Positions 44,757-54,341 of a stretch of 64,000 bases of DNA are shown here, piece after piece. The position numbers and the translations under genes were made by a program. Under the pieces are notes generated by a model. It was not told the DNA's origin. It saw nothing but the letters and a program-made list of their open reading frames with translations, and did not search any database. This DNA comes from Rhodobacter sp. (GTDB taxonomy: Bacteria > Pseudomonadota > Alphaproteobacteria > Rhodobacterales > Rhodobacteraceae): NCBI GenBank assembly GCA_027490955.1, contig JAIXXB010000011.1:1-64000 (forward strand), read 5' to 3'. Position 1 is the stretch's first letter, and every line of letters begins with the position of its first letter.

Positions 44757-44779
44757 GGATATTTGGAAAAAGAAGAAGC
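44757..44779 (+). repeat. Second location of the 23-bp dispersed repeat
   Basis: GGATATTTGGAAAAAGAAGA plus three bases matches the arm at 204-226 at 22 of 23 positions, and like it is followed by C. It lies between the convergent ABC ATPase and PPK2 genes, preceded by a GC-rich hairpin. Both sites are intergenic near gene ends. Confidence 0.85.
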
Positions 44780-44789
44780 CGCGCGCGCA

Positions 44790-45662
44790 TTAGCGTTTGA
44801 GGATTTTCGGCGTGCCAGTGATTTTGTCGTCAGGCTTGCCGATGACATTATCGTCGCGCCCTGCGAAATCTAGGCTGCGCAAGATCACCTGCATCACTGC
44901 GATACGGGTGCGCAATTTGTCATCGGACAAAATCACAGTCCACGGCGCTGTTTTGAAATGGGATTTTTCCAGCGTCTCGTCGATGGCTGCGCTATAGGCG
45001 TCCCATTTGGACAGCCCATCAATGTCGATTTGCGACAATTTCCATTGTTTCAGCGGGTCTTGCTCGCGGTCGAGAAAGCGTTTGAGCTGTTCAGCTTGGC
45101 CCACCTCCAGCCAGAATTTCAGAAAGGTGATGCCTTCATCGACCAGCATATGTTCAAATTCTGGCAATTGGCGGAAAAACTTTTGCCGCTGTTCGGGTTT
45201 GCAAAAGCCAAAGACATGTTCGACCACGCCGCGATTGTACCAACTGCGATCGAACAGCGCGATTTCGCCTTTTGCGGGCAGATGGTCGATATAGCGTTGA
45301 AAATACCATTGGCCCGCCTCGCGTTCGGTGGGTTTGGACAGGGCAACCACCGCCGCGCCGCGCGGGTTCATATGGGCGCGCACGGTATCAATCGCGCCCC
45401 CTTTTCCCGCTGCATCGCGGCCTTCGAACAGAACGACCAATCGTTTGCCCGTGGCTTTCACATCGGCCTGCAGGCGCGCCATTTGAATTTGCAGCGCGTC
45501 CATATGGGCATTATAGGCCTTTTTCTTCATTTCGGTGCGATAGGGGTAATCTGCCCATAGGATTTCATCCTTGTGCGCCTCGGCCAAGGCGCGGCGGACG
45601 GATTGCGGCGCGCCAGTGGCGGCATAGGCACTGATCGCGCCGTCAAAGGGCAGGGTGGTCAT
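44790..45662 (-). CDS. ppk2: Polyphosphate kinase 2
   Basis: Uses polyphosphate to phosphorylate nucleotides (or the reverse), 290 aa. Walker A GRDAAGKG (81-88), lid arginines in [19 protein letters not shown] and Walker B FDRSWYNR (137-144) define the single-domain PPK2 family. [18 protein letters not shown] is typical of class I, which mostly works on nucleoside diphosphates. It is converging with the ABC ATPase gene. Confidence 0.93.
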   Translation of the reverse strand: MTTLPFDGAISAYAATGAPQSVRRALAEAHKDEILWADYPYRTEMKKKAYNAHMDALQIQMARLQADVKATGKRLVVLFEGRDAAGKGGAIDTVRAHMNPRGAAVVALSKPTEREAGQWYFQRYIDHLPAKGEIALFDRSWYNRGVVEHVFGFCKPEQRQKFFRQLPEFEHMLVDEGITFLKFWLEVGQAEQLKRFLDREQDPLKQWKLSQIDIDGLSKWDAYSAAIDETLEKSHFKTAPWTVILSDDKLRTRIAVMQVILRSLDFAGRDDNVIGKPDDKITGTPKILKR

Positions 45663-45707
45663 GGCATATCCTTTGGGTTGTTTTGCCCAGTATGCCAGTG
45701 TTTTGCG

Positions 45708-46691
45708 TTAAGGCAACAGGCGCGCAAGGGCTGCAAGCACTGTAGCGAGATGGGCGTGATGGGGCATGTGGCCTGCGCCGTGCAGAATGGACAGGTGGGC
45801 GCGGGGCAGGATATGGGCCAGCTTTTGCGCGTGGATCGCCAGCGGCACGATGGTATCGGCGTCGCCGTGAATCATCTCGCAGGGCATATCCAAGGCGGGG
45901 TATTCCGCCATTTGGGCGCGAATATCACCCAAAAGCGCGTTCACTTGCGCGGTATTGGCGGCAAGGCTGTGCGCGCGGGTGGCCAGCATTGCGCCAAAAT
46001 CGTCCAGATAGGCGGGCGGTGCGGATTGGGGGGCGAAAACGGCATTTGTGGCGCGGCGCACATAGGCCACCCGCACAAGGGCGGCGGCAATGGGCGCCAC
46101 AAGCGCGCGGCCAAAGCGGGTATTTGTGATGCGATACCAAAGGTCTAGCTTGCCAGGCCATGGCAGGCTGGGCGCAGAGATCAGCATCAAGGCCGCAGGT
46201 TTCTCCTGCACAGCCCATGCCAGCGCGACCGATCCGCCATAGCTATGGCCCAATAGGACAGGTGTTCTGATGCCAAGTGCGGCGCAAGCCGCGCGCAGAT
46301 GGGCGGCCTGCGTGGCCAAATGATCGCCCCCTGCAATCGCATCTGAATATCCATGGCCGGGCCTGTCAAAGGCGGTCACGCGAAAGCGGTCTTCCAGCGC
46401 CTTGCGCAGGCCAAATTCCCATTCGCGCAGATTGCCCGATGCGCCGTGAATCAGCACGATATCAGGGCCTGATCCGCTGATTTTATAATGCAACTTCGCG
46501 CCGCCAATGGTGACAAACGCACCGATGGGGGCAAAGCGCGCCTCTATCCTGCGCCGCCTGATGTGCAGGCGCAGCCACAACGCGGCGGTCAGTGCCAGAA
46601 AAAGGGCCGCATTAAAGACCAATGTTTTCAAGCGCGTAGGGGGTCGATTGGTAAATCTCGTTGATCCAATTGCCATAAAGCAAATGCGCAT
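45708..46691 (-). CDS. Membrane-anchored alpha/beta hydrolase
   Basis: A hydrolase of up to 327 aa. An N-terminal helix ([15 protein letters not shown]) followed by basic residues suggests a membrane anchor; then [25 protein letters not shown], the nucleophile elbow [19 protein letters not shown] with the acid and GAGHMPHH with the histidine. The ATG at 46691 overlaps metA by 80 bases; ATG 46676 or a TTG near 46637 are alternatives, and none has a good ribosome site. Confidence 0.85.
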   Translation of the reverse strand: MRICFMAIGSTRFTNRPPTRLKTLVFNAALFLALTAALWLRLHIRRRRIEARFAPIGAFVTIGGAKLHYKISGSGPDIVLIHGASGNLREWEFGLRKALEDRFRVTAFDRPGHGYSDAIAGGDHLATQAAHLRAACAALGIRTPVLLGHSYGGSVALAWAVQEKPAALMLISAPSLPWPGKLDLWYRITNTRFGRALVAPIAAALVRVAYVRRATNAVFAPQSAPPAYLDDFGAMLATRAHSLAANTAQVNALLGDIRAQMAEYPALDMPCEMIHGDADTIVPLAIHAQKLAHILPRAHLSILHGAGHMPHHAHLATVLAALARLLP

Positions 46692-47535
46692 GGCTGCGCC
46701 AGCGATTCAGCGGTGGGCGAGAGGGATCATCGCCTTCGTAATAATTCAGCGGCACATTGATCGGCGTGCCATTGGCGATATCGCGGTCATATTCCTGTTT
46801 CAGCGTATCGCTGTCATATTCAAAATGGTTGAAAATATATAAGGCGCGGTGGCCCGCATCTTCCACCAAACAGGGGCCAACCTCTTCGCTGGCCAGCAAT
46901 GTGCGCAGGCCTTTGGCGGCATCAATCTCGCCTTGGCGCATTTCTGTCCAGCGCGAGACGGGGATGACGAAATCATCCGAAAACCCGCGCAAATAGGGCG
47001 AGGTGGGCGCGATATTGCGGTGGCGAAACGCGCCAAAGGCCTTGTGCGGCAGGATATGTTTTTTCACGCCGTGGAAATGGTAAATCATCGCCATGCCGCC
47101 CCAGCATACGCCAAAGGTGGAATGGACATGGGTTTGCGTCCAATCCATCACGCGGCGCAATTCGGGCCAATAGGTCACCTCTTCAAAGGGCAAATGTTCA
47201 ATCGGCGCACCTGTGATGATCAGCCCGTCAAACTTTTCCCCCGTGGCCGCCACCTCGGAAAAGGGGCGGTAAAAGGTTTCCATATGCGCGGCGGCGGTGT
47301 TTTTGCTGTGATGCTCGCTCATCCGGATCAGTTGAAAATCAATCTGCAAGGGGGTTGCACCGATCAGGCGGGCGAATTGATTTTCGGTCTGAATCTTTTT
47401 CGGCATCAGATTGAGCAGCCCAATGCGCAGAGGGCGAATCTCTTGGGCGCTGGCGCGTTCGGGGGTCATCACCATCACGCCTTCGCGCGACAGAACTTCA
47501 TAAGCGGGCAGATTTTGCGGCAGGGTAATGGGCAT
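46612..47535 (-). CDS. metA: Homoserine O-acyltransferase MetA, predicted acetyl-CoA type
   Basis: First committed step of methionine synthesis, acylating homoserine (307 aa). The nucleophile is C144 in FGVCWGGMA; the histidine and glutamate are in IFNHFEYD. The residue deciding the acyl donor is glutamate (E113 in GAPIEHL), where succinyl-CoA enzymes such as E. coli MetA have glycine (GAPLG); glutamate marks acetyl-CoA specificity. The gene starts eight bases after the upstream ATPase gene stops, leaving no room for a SAM-II riboswitch. Confidence 0.94.
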   Translation of the reverse strand: MPITLPQNLPAYEVLSREGVMVMTPERASAQEIRPLRIGLLNLMPKKIQTENQFARLIGATPLQIDFQLIRMSEHHSKNTAAAHMETFYRPFSEVAATGEKFDGLIITGAPIEHLPFEEVTYWPELRRVMDWTQTHVHSTFGVCWGGMAMIYHFHGVKKHILPHKAFGAFRHRNIAPTSPYLRGFSDDFVIPVSRWTEMRQGEIDAAKGLRTLLASEEVGPCLVEDAGHRALYIFNHFEYDSDTLKQEYDRDIANGTPINVPLNYYEGDDPSRPPLNRWRSHAHLLYGNWINEIYQSTPYALENIGL

Positions 47536-47543
47536 AATGCGCC

Positions 47544-48416
47544 TTACATAAGGACATGGGCGGCGCGGTCAATGGCACTTGCGATCATTGCGTCAAAGGC
47601 GGCGGGGGTCTTGGCGGCCGCGACATGATCGGCGGTCACAGTCACGCCCCAGCGCGCCATCGCCTGATAGCGCGGCTGGCGCGCATCCAAAAGCCGCGCG
47701 TAACCAAAGCGCAAAAATGCATCGGGATCTGCGCTGTCTGCGCTGGCCCCCGTTTGCGCCAAAAACTCGCCCCAGACCTGCATCAAAAATTCGGGGCGGT
47801 AATACATCGGCTTTGGCGCGCGGTCAAAACGGCGGGCCAATTCGGCGCGGTGATCGTCTGATCCTTTGATCCAGACCAGCAGCATGTTTTCCGCCATGGC
47901 CGCCATGGTGGAATCTTGCGGATCGCTGCCATCGACCACCTCGCAGATCGAGCCTGACGTATCGCAGACAAAGTTTTGATATCCATAGATATTTTGCGCA
48001 CGTTCAATGAAACGCGCCGTATCCAGCAGCGCCGATACTTCGGCTGCGCGATGCTGATCTTGGCGGCGCTGATATTCGCCAAAAGGAAGCCCGCCCTTGG
48101 CCGCATCACCAGGTTTGCCCAGATAGGTGGACAGTGGGGCTAGGTTATCAAAGGTGATATTGGAGGCGATATACACCGAATCTGACAGCATCAATTCGCG
48201 CAACAGCGGCACTTTCATCGCCTCGCGTTTGAAATTATCGCTGATAAATTCGCCCATATAGCGCGTGCCAATGCGGTAATCTACCGAGTAGTGGAACCAA
48301 TCGGCCTGCGTGCGCAGCATGCCTGCCAACGTGGTTTTGCCAAGGCCAGACATGCCAAACAGCAGCACGCGCTTTGCGTTCGAGGCCAAATACTCTGCGC
48401 CGCTGGAATAAATCAT
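47544..48416 (-). CDS. Predicted P-loop ATPase
   Basis: A 290-aa soluble protein with Walker [14 protein letters not shown] near residue 20 and [12 protein letters not shown] in the middle, otherwise unfamiliar. Similar ATPases of unknown function are common beside metA in Rhodobacterales, from memory. It is probably cotranscribed with metA (eight-base gap). A role in metabolism or regulation cannot be read. Confidence 0.75.
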   Translation of the reverse strand: MIYSSGAEYLASNAKRVLLFGMSGLGKTTLAGMLRTQADWFHYSVDYRIGTRYMGEFISDNFKREAMKVPLLRELMLSDSVYIASNITFDNLAPLSTYLGKPGDAAKGGLPFGEYQRRQDQHRAAEVSALLDTARFIERAQNIYGYQNFVCDTSGSICEVVDGSDPQDSTMAAMAENMLLVWIKGSDDHRAELARRFDRAPKPMYYRPEFLMQVWGEFLAQTGASADSADPDAFLRFGYARLLDARQPRYQAMARWGVTVTADHVAAAKTPAAFDAMIASAIDRAAHVLM

Positions 48417-48467
48417 ATCGCCCCCGTTTTGGACTTGATAGCGAATCGGGCGGCAGGGGGGAAGGGC

Positions 48468-49793
48468 CTAGCTGTCTTTGCCATCCAAACGATCGGCGCG
48501 GCGCAGGGCAGGGAACCAATAGGCCCAAAGCCCCGTGATCGCCAGCGTGCCAATCCCGCCCAGCACCACCGCGCCCACAGGCCCGATAAAGCGCGCCACA
48601 AAGCCCGATTCAAATTCGCCCAGCTCGTTACTGCCTGCAATAAACAGCCCCGAAACCGAACTGACGCGTCCGCGCATATGGTCGGGGGTGACCACTTGCA
48701 CAAGGGTTTGGCGCACAAAGACCGAAATCATATCGGCCGCCCCCAGCACCACCAGCGCAGCCAGCGACAGATATAGATTGCGCGACAGGCCAAAGATGAT
48801 GGTCGCCGCGCCAAAGACGGCCACCGCCCACAGCATCCGCCGCCCTGCATGGCGCACCAAAGGAAAACGCGCCAGCACCAGCGCCACCGCCACAGCGCCC
48901 ATAGCTGGCCCTGCCCGCAGCAGGCCAAATCCTTCGGGGCCAACATTCAAAATATCGGCGGCAAAGGCGGGCAGCAGCGCCGTGGCCCCGCCCAAAAGCA
49001 CGGCAAATAAATCCAGCGAAATCGCCCCGAAAATCAGCTTATGGCCCCAAACATAGGCCAAACCCTCTTTGATTTGCGCCCATTTGCCACCTGCCTGCCG
49101 TTCGGGTGTGCTGGGCGATGTGATCTGCAAAAGCAAGATCACCCCAGCCAGCATCAGCGCGGCGGCTATGGCAAATGCGCCCTGTGCAGCCACAGCGGCA
49201 ATGGCCAGCCCACCTGCCCAAGGCCCCGCCACTGTGGCCAATTGCCACGAGATCGACTTCATCGCAATCGCGCGCGGCATCGCTTCTGGCGTGACCAACA
49301 TCGGCACCAGCGCGCTGGCAGCAGGGGCCAAAAACGCGCGCGCCGCGCCAAACACAGCCGCGGCCATGAAATAGGCCGAAAAATGCGGCACATCATAGGC
49401 CGCGATATAGGCCAGCCATGCCACAGACAAAATCTGCGCGGCAATCGACAGAACGCTGATGCGCAGGCGCGAATGGCGATCGGCCAGCGATCCTGCAAAT
49501 AAGGTCAGGGCAAACAGCGGCAGAAAATGCGCCAGCCCCACCAGCCCAATCATCAAGGCCGCCTCGGACATCGACATGGTTTGCCGCGCAAGGTTATAAA
49601 CCTGCCAGCCAATCGCCACGTTTTGAATCTGCACCCCGATATTGATAGAGAATGTGCCAGCCCAAAACCGCCCAAAATCTGGGAAGCGCAGCAAAAAGGC
49701 GCTGCGCGCAGGGTTGATTGCGGGGTTTACCATAGGCCAGCGATACTGCAGCCGTGCTGCGCCTGCAAGGCTTGTGCGCAGATGGGTTGCCAT
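48468..49793 (-). CDS. Major facilitator superfamily exporter, EntS-like
   Basis: A 441-aa transporter with twelve hydrophobic helices; the A-motif loop GSLADRHSRLRI follows helix 2 and a second RGRVSSVSGLF loop comes late. The pattern fits the MFS_3 (EntS/enterobactin exporter) group; substrate unknown. ATG 49793 has AAGG at moderate spacing; ATG 49733 (MVNPAINPARSAF) is the alternative and is closer to relatives. It diverges from the nitroreductase gene. Confidence 0.87.
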   Translation of the reverse strand: MATHLRTSLAGAARLQYRWPMVNPAINPARSAFLLRFPDFGRFWAGTFSINIGVQIQNVAIGWQVYNLARQTMSMSEAALMIGLVGLAHFLPLFALTLFAGSLADRHSRLRISVLSIAAQILSVAWLAYIAAYDVPHFSAYFMAAAVFGAARAFLAPAASALVPMLVTPEAMPRAIAMKSISWQLATVAGPWAGGLAIAAVAAQGAFAIAAALMLAGVILLLQITSPSTPERQAGGKWAQIKEGLAYVWGHKLIFGAISLDLFAVLLGGATALLPAFAADILNVGPEGFGLLRAGPAMGAVAVALVLARFPLVRHAGRRMLWAVAVFGAATIIFGLSRNLYLSLAALVVLGAADMISVFVRQTLVQVVTPDHMRGRVSSVSGLFIAGSNELGEFESGFVARFIGPVGAVVLGGIGTLAITGLWAYWFPALRRADRLDGKDS

Positions 49794-49844
49794 GGCGCAG
49801 CCTTGCCTTAAATAGCGGTGCTCAGTGTAAAGGATTTCGCAGAT

Positions 49845-50420
49845 ATGACCCGCAGCGCCGACCACCCGATCCATCCGCAATTTCTGACCCGCCATTCCCC
49901 CCGCGCCTTTGCCGAGGCGCAGGTAAGCGATGCGCAGATGCTGCAACTGCTCGAGGCTGCCCGCTGGGCCCCGTCTGCCAGCAACAACCAGCCATGGCGC
50001 GCCGCCTATGGTTTGCGCGGCGATGCGGGGTTTGAGAAAATTGCAGCGGCGCTGAATGAGGGCAACCGCATTTGGGCAGGGCGGGCTGCGGGGCTGATTG
50101 CATGGGCCTCGCGCAGTTTTGTCACCCGCGCTGGCGCGGATGTGCCCAATGCTTGGGCCGCTTTTGATGCTGGCACGGCATGGGGCTTTCTGGCGCTGCA
50201 GGCGCAGGATATGGGCCTGTTTGCCCATGCGATGGGCGGGTTTGACGCAGCCGCACTGGCGCAAAGCCTTGATATGCCGCAGGATTTCCAACTGCACGCG
50301 GTCATCGCTGTGGGCGCGCAAGGCAGCCCCGAAACCCTGCCCGAAGACAAACGCGCAGGCGAAGCGCCCAATGGCCGCAACCCAGTAGCGGCTTGGGCCG
50401 CCAAGGGCGGTTTTGCCTGA
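49845..50420 (+). CDS. Nitroreductase-family protein
   Basis: A 191-aa FMN-dependent oxidoreductase. FLTRHSPRAF and LLEAARWAPSASNNQPWR at the N-terminus and GLFAHAMGGFD plus the IAVGAQGSPETLPED segment fit the nitroreductase fold. Substrate unknown. ATG 49845 follows AAGGA; GTG 49818 is in frame. It ends one base before the convergent guaA stop. Confidence 0.87.
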   Translation: MTRSADHPIHPQFLTRHSPRAFAEAQVSDAQMLQLLEAARWAPSASNNQPWRAAYGLRGDAGFEKIAAALNEGNRIWAGRAAGLIAWASRSFVTRAGADVPNAWAAFDAGTAWGFLALQAQDMGLFAHAMGGFDAAALAQSLDMPQDFQLHAVIAVGAQGSPETLPEDKRAGEAPNGRNPVAAWAAKGGFA

Positions 50421-51995
50421 TTATTCCAATTCAATCGTGCCGGGCGGTTTGGAGGTGATGTCGTAAAACACACGGTTCACGCCGCCCACTTCGTTTATGA
50501 TGCGCGTCATCGTCTCGCCCAAAAACGCATGGGTAAAGGGGTAAGTGTCGGCGGTCATCCCATCAACCGATGTCACGGCCCGCAGCGCCAGCGCATAATC
50601 ATAGGTGCGCCCATCGCCCATCACGCCAACTGTTTTCATCGGCAAAATCGCAGCGAAGGCCTGCCAAATCTCGTCATACAGACCATGTTTGCGGATTTGG
50701 TCGATATAGACGGCATCGGCGCGGCGCAGAATATCCAGCTTTTCTGCGGTAATCTCGCCCGGGCAGCGGATGGCAAGGCCCGGGCCGGGGAAGGGATGGC
50801 GGCCAATGAAGGCCGGCGGCAGGCCCAATTCGCGGCCCAGCGCGCGCACCTCGTCTTTGAACAATTCGCGCAGCGGTTCCACCAGTTTCAGCCCCATCTT
50901 TTCGGGCAGACCGCCGACATTATGGTGCGATTTGATGGTCACCGAAGGGCCACCCGAAAACGACACCGATTCGATCACATCGGGGTATAGCGTGCCTTGC
51001 GCCAAAAACTTAGCCCCGCCCACGGCGGTGGCGTGTTTTTGAAACACATCAATAAACAGCCGCCCAATGGTTTTGCGTTTCACCTCTGGGTCAGACACGC
51101 CCGCCAGCGCCGACAGGAACATATCTGATTCGTCGGCATGGATCAGCGGCATATTGTAGGTGTCGCGGAACATGGTGACGACCTGCTCTGCCTCGCCCAA
51201 ACGCAAAAGCCCGTGGTCAACGAACACGCAGGTCAGTTGATCGCCAATCGCCTCGTGGATCAGCACGGCGGCGACCGAACTGTCAACCCCGCCCGACAGG
51301 CCGCAGATCACCTTGGCATCGCCCACCTGCGCACGGATTTTGGCAACAGCCTCGGCGCGGTAGGCCCCCATCGTCCAATCGCCCTTAAACCCAGCAAGGC
51401 GAACAAAATTTTCGAACAATTTCGCACCCTTGGGCGTGTGATGCACCTCGGGGTGGAATTGCACGGCATAGAAATGGCGGGCGGGATCGGCGGTGATGGC
51501 AAAGGGCGCATTGGGCGATGTGCCATAAACCTTAAACCCGGGCGCGATTTGGCTGACATGGTCGCCATGGCTCATCCAGACCTGCTCGCGCGCATCAGGG
51601 GCAAACCAGCCCTGCAGCAAGGCCAAATCCCCGCCCGCCACGCCATCGCTGGCCTTTGTCACATAGGCGCGGCCAAATTCTGCCGTCCCATGGCCCCGTT
51701 CCACGCGCCCGCCCAGCGTATGCATCATTGCCTGTTGGCCATAGCAAATGCCCAAAACAGGGATGTTCATGTCAAACAATGTGGGCGGGGGCAGGGGCGC
51801 GCCCGCCGCAAAAACCGAGGCAGGCCCCCCCGACAAAATCACCGCGCGCGGGGCGAAATTGGCTAAAAACCCTGCATCCACCTTATGATAAGGGTGAATT
51901 TCGCAATAAACGCTTAGTTCGCGCAGTCGGCGGGCGATCAATTGGGTGACTTGGCTGCCAAAGTCGATGATCAAAAGTTTGTCATGGTGTATCAT
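50421..51995 (-). CDS. guaA: GMP synthase (glutamine-hydrolysing)
   Basis: Converts XMP to GMP (524 aa). The N-terminal class I glutaminase has the nucleophile C84 in GICYGQQAM and the histidine in FHPEVHHT; the ATP-pyrophosphatase has [12 protein letters not shown]; the dimer domain ends [12 protein letters not shown] 51995 follows AAAGGCGC; the frame is open to 52031. It is a single gene with a converging neighbour. Confidence 0.98.
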   Translation of the reverse strand: MIHHDKLLIIDFGSQVTQLIARRLRELSVYCEIHPYHKVDAGFLANFAPRAVILSGGPASVFAAGAPLPPPTLFDMNIPVLGICYGQQAMMHTLGGRVERGHGTAEFGRAYVTKASDGVAGGDLALLQGWFAPDAREQVWMSHGDHVSQIAPGFKVYGTSPNAPFAITADPARHFYAVQFHPEVHHTPKGAKLFENFVRLAGFKGDWTMGAYRAEAVAKIRAQVGDAKVICGLSGGVDSSVAAVLIHEAIGDQLTCVFVDHGLLRLGEAEQVVTMFRDTYNMPLIHADESDMFLSALAGVSDPEVKRKTIGRLFIDVFQKHATAVGGAKFLAQGTLYPDVIESVSFSGGPSVTIKSHHNVGGLPEKMGLKLVEPLRELFKDEVRALGRELGLPPAFIGRHPFPGPGLAIRCPGEITAEKLDILRRADAVYIDQIRKHGLYDEIWQAFAAILPMKTVGVMGDGRTYDYALALRAVTSVDGMTADTYPFTHAFLGETMTRIINEVGGVNRVFYDITSKPPGTIELE

Positions 51996-52222
51996 GCGCC
52001 TTTGCCTAGCCTTTGGGGCCTTAAACCGCAAGTAGCAGGGCCGCGATTTTCCACCATGATGTTCGGGGCCGAGCCCAGTTATTTTTGGATATTCATACCA
52101 TTGTGACGGCCTATGTCGGTTTTGATCGGATCAGATGTCGCAATTGGCGCGCATATGGCGATTTTGGGGGGCGATGCGCGGGCGCAATTGGGCATAAGGG
52201 CAAAAAATGACAGGAGATTGCG

Positions 52223-53764
52223 ATGAATGAAGATGTAGCGCGGCGGGTAAGGGGCGGCGGCGGGTCTGCGCGGCGGGCCGAGCGGACGGCAGTTTCTTTT
52301 GAGACGGCACGTTTCATTCAGCGCAATATCCCCAATTTCGAGATTTTGAACGACGAGGCTTTGGCCATTATCGAATGGAATGCCGATACGGTTTTGGAAG
52401 AAATCGGCGTTAACTTTATCGAGAATCCCGCTGCATTAGACCTGTGGCGCGCGGCAGGGGCCGATGTGCGCGGCGAGCGGGTGCATATCCCGCGCGGTCT
52501 GGCGCGCAAACTGTGCCAAACCGCGCCCAAAACCTTTACCCAATATGCCCGCAACCCAGACCGCAATGTCGATATCGGCGGGCGCAATTTGGTGCTGGCC
52601 CCCGTCTATGGCCCCCCTTTCGTGCGCGATGCGGCAGGCGGGCGGCGCTATGCCACGCTGCATGATTTTCAAAATTTCGTCAAACTGGGCTATATGAGCA
52701 AATGGCTGCACCATTCGGGCGGCACAGTGTGCGAGCCGACGGACGTGCCCGTAAACAAGCGGCATTTGGATATGCTGCTGGCGCATATGACACTGTCGGA
52801 TAAGCCGTTTATGGGATCGGTCACTGAACCCAGCCGCGCCACCGATTCGGTGGAAATGGCCAAGCTGCTGTTTGGCCATGATTTTGTGGATCAAAACACG
52901 GTGATGACCAGCCTGATCAACATCAACAGCCCGCTGACCTTTGACGGGATTATGATGGGCGCGCTCGAAGTCTATGCCCGCGCCAACCAAGCCGCTATAA
53001 TCAGCCCCTTTATCGTGGGCGGCGCGATGGCCCCTGTGACTGTGGCTGGCACTTTGACCCAAGTTTTGGCCGAAGTTTTGGCTGGCGTGGCCTATAGCCA
53101 ATTGGTGCGCAAAGGCGCGCCGGTGATTTTTGGGGCCTTTGTGACATCCATCGATATGAATTCGGGCGCGCCGACCTTTGGCACGCCAGAGGCCGCCCAT
53201 ATCACCTATGGCGCGGGGCAATTGGCGCGGCGCATGGGCCTGCCCTACCGATCGGGCGGGTCGTTCTGTGGCAGCAAATTGCCCGATGCGCAGGCCGCCT
53301 ATGAAACCGCCAATAGCCTGAACATGGCCTTGCTGGCGGGGGTGAATTTCATGCTGCATGCCTGCGGCTGGCTGGAAGGCGGGCTGGTGTCGTCTTATGA
53401 AAAATTCGTGATGGACGCAGACCAATTGGGCACGCTGCATCATCTGGCCCAAGGCATCCAAATGGATACCAACGGCCAAGCGATGGATGCGATCCGCGAA
53501 GTGGGGCCAGGCGGGCATTATCTGGGCTGCGAGCATACGCAGGCCAATTTCAAATCGGCCTTCTGGCGCAGTGATTTGTTCGATTACAAACCATTCGAGA
53601 CATGGTTCGAAGAAGGCGCGCGCGACACGCAGTCACTGGCAGGCGAACGGGTCACCAAGATGCTGGGCGATTATCAGGCCCCCGCCCTAGACGCAGGCAT
53701 TCGCGAAAGCCTCGAGTCCTATGTGGCGCGTCGCAAATCGGAAATGCCAGACGCCTTTATCTGA
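52223..53764 (+). CDS. MttB-family methyltransferase, non-pyrrolysine type
   Basis: A 513-aa TIM-barrel protein of the trimethylamine methyltransferase family (EIGVNFIENPAALDLWRAAG, HHSGGTVCEPTDVPV, SPFIVGGAMAPVTVAGTL, FGTPEAAHITYGAGQLARRMG). The frame has no internal UAG, so it is one of the non-pyrrolysine homologues, some of which demethylate glycine betaine or related amines for one-carbon metabolism. Ribosome site AGGAGATTGCG. The corrinoid partner and reactivase are not adjacent. Confidence 0.9.
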   Translation: MNEDVARRVRGGGGSARRAERTAVSFETARFIQRNIPNFEILNDEALAIIEWNADTVLEEIGVNFIENPAALDLWRAAGADVRGERVHIPRGLARKLCQTAPKTFTQYARNPDRNVDIGGRNLVLAPVYGPPFVRDAAGGRRYATLHDFQNFVKLGYMSKWLHHSGGTVCEPTDVPVNKRHLDMLLAHMTLSDKPFMGSVTEPSRATDSVEMAKLLFGHDFVDQNTVMTSLININSPLTFDGIMMGALEVYARANQAAIISPFIVGGAMAPVTVAGTLTQVLAEVLAGVAYSQLVRKGAPVIFGAFVTSIDMNSGAPTFGTPEAAHITYGAGQLARRMGLPYRSGGSFCGSKLPDAQAAYETANSLNMALLAGVNFMLHACGWLEGGLVSSYEKFVMDADQLGTLHHLAQGIQMDTNGQAMDAIREVGPGGHYLGCEHTQANFKSAFWRSDLFDYKPFETWFEEGARDTQSLAGERVTKMLGDYQAPALDAGIRESLESYVARRKSEMPDAFI

Positions 53765-53769
53765 TCGGC

Positions 53770-53802
53770 TTGGGGCCGCCCCTTGGCGATGGGGCGGCCC
53801 AA
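53770..53802 (+). terminator. Hairpin after the MttB-family gene
   Basis: TTGGGGCCGCCCC pairs with GGGGCGGCCCAA (one bulged base) around an eight-base loop, directly after the stop codon. There is no T-run. Confidence 0.7.
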
Positions 53803-53803
53803 A

Positions 53804-53845
53804 CTGTCAATCTGAATTGACAGATCCTTTGCAAAAGACTGTCAA
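53804..53845. promoter_or_regulatory. CTGTCAAT inverted repeat plus a third half-site
   Basis: CTGTCAAT (53804-53811) and ATTGACAG (53816-53823) form a perfect 8-bp inverted repeat with a four-base loop; CTGTCAA recurs at 53839-53845, 35 bases after the first copy. It lies past the terminator hairpin. It could be a dimeric regulator site with an extra half-site, or a second hairpin. Confidence 0.35.
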
Positions 53846-53905
53846 CTTAGCGAATCACTTGTGCCGATTTCGAAACAACATCGGCGTGGCTTGGGCGCAA
53901 CATTG

Positions 53906-54193
53906 CTAAGAATGTGCGCAGGGGCGCGGCAGCAAACTCAGCTCGGCCAGAACCGCAATCAGCAAATCGACATGGTGCAACGGCGAATAGCCCAGATCAC
54001 CCCTGCGGCGCTTATCCTCGGCCTGTTCTTCGGCCTGCAGCAGATGTGGTAGGGCCTGTTCTGGTGGCAACGATATATGGCCCAATCGGCGCAAATCGCG
54101 TTCGCGGCGATAATCACTAAGCCCCATTCTTGCGGCGTGAATCAGCATTTTGGGGCGCTGAAGTTGTTGGACTGTAGTCCTGTAATCTGTCAT
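53906..54193 (-). CDS. DUF6477-like small protein
   Basis: A 95-aa protein starting MTDYRTTVQQLQRPKMLIHA, with RMGLSDYRRERDLRR and a helical remainder. The pattern matches a small Rhodobacterales family I know as DUF6477, function unknown, usually divergent from a DUF6456 gene, as here. A strong GAGGAGG precedes ATG 54193; the frame is open to 54283. Confidence 0.8.
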   Translation of the reverse strand: MTDYRTTVQQLQRPKMLIHAARMGLSDYRRERDLRRLGHISLPPEQALPHLLQAEEQAEDKRRRGDLGYSPLHHVDLLIAVLAELSLLPRPCAHS

Positions 54194-54341
54194 CGAAGCC
54201 TCCTCAACTTGTGATTGAAGGCTAACGTGATTCAACCTATCGTTGCATTGCGGGCGGTTTGAGCGCGCGCGCAAGTGGGGCACTGTTTAGCATTTATCAA
54301 CAATTCTATGTAAATGCTGCGGAACAGATTTAGGATAGGCC

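Noticed and set aside
47535-47543. SAM-II riboswitch before metA, common in alphaproteobacteria
   Set aside because: Only eight bases separate metA from the upstream ATPase gene, leaving no room.
52223-53764. Pyrrolysine (in-frame UAG) in the MttB-family gene
   Set aside because: The frame is open without any UAG; it is a non-pyrrolysine homologue.
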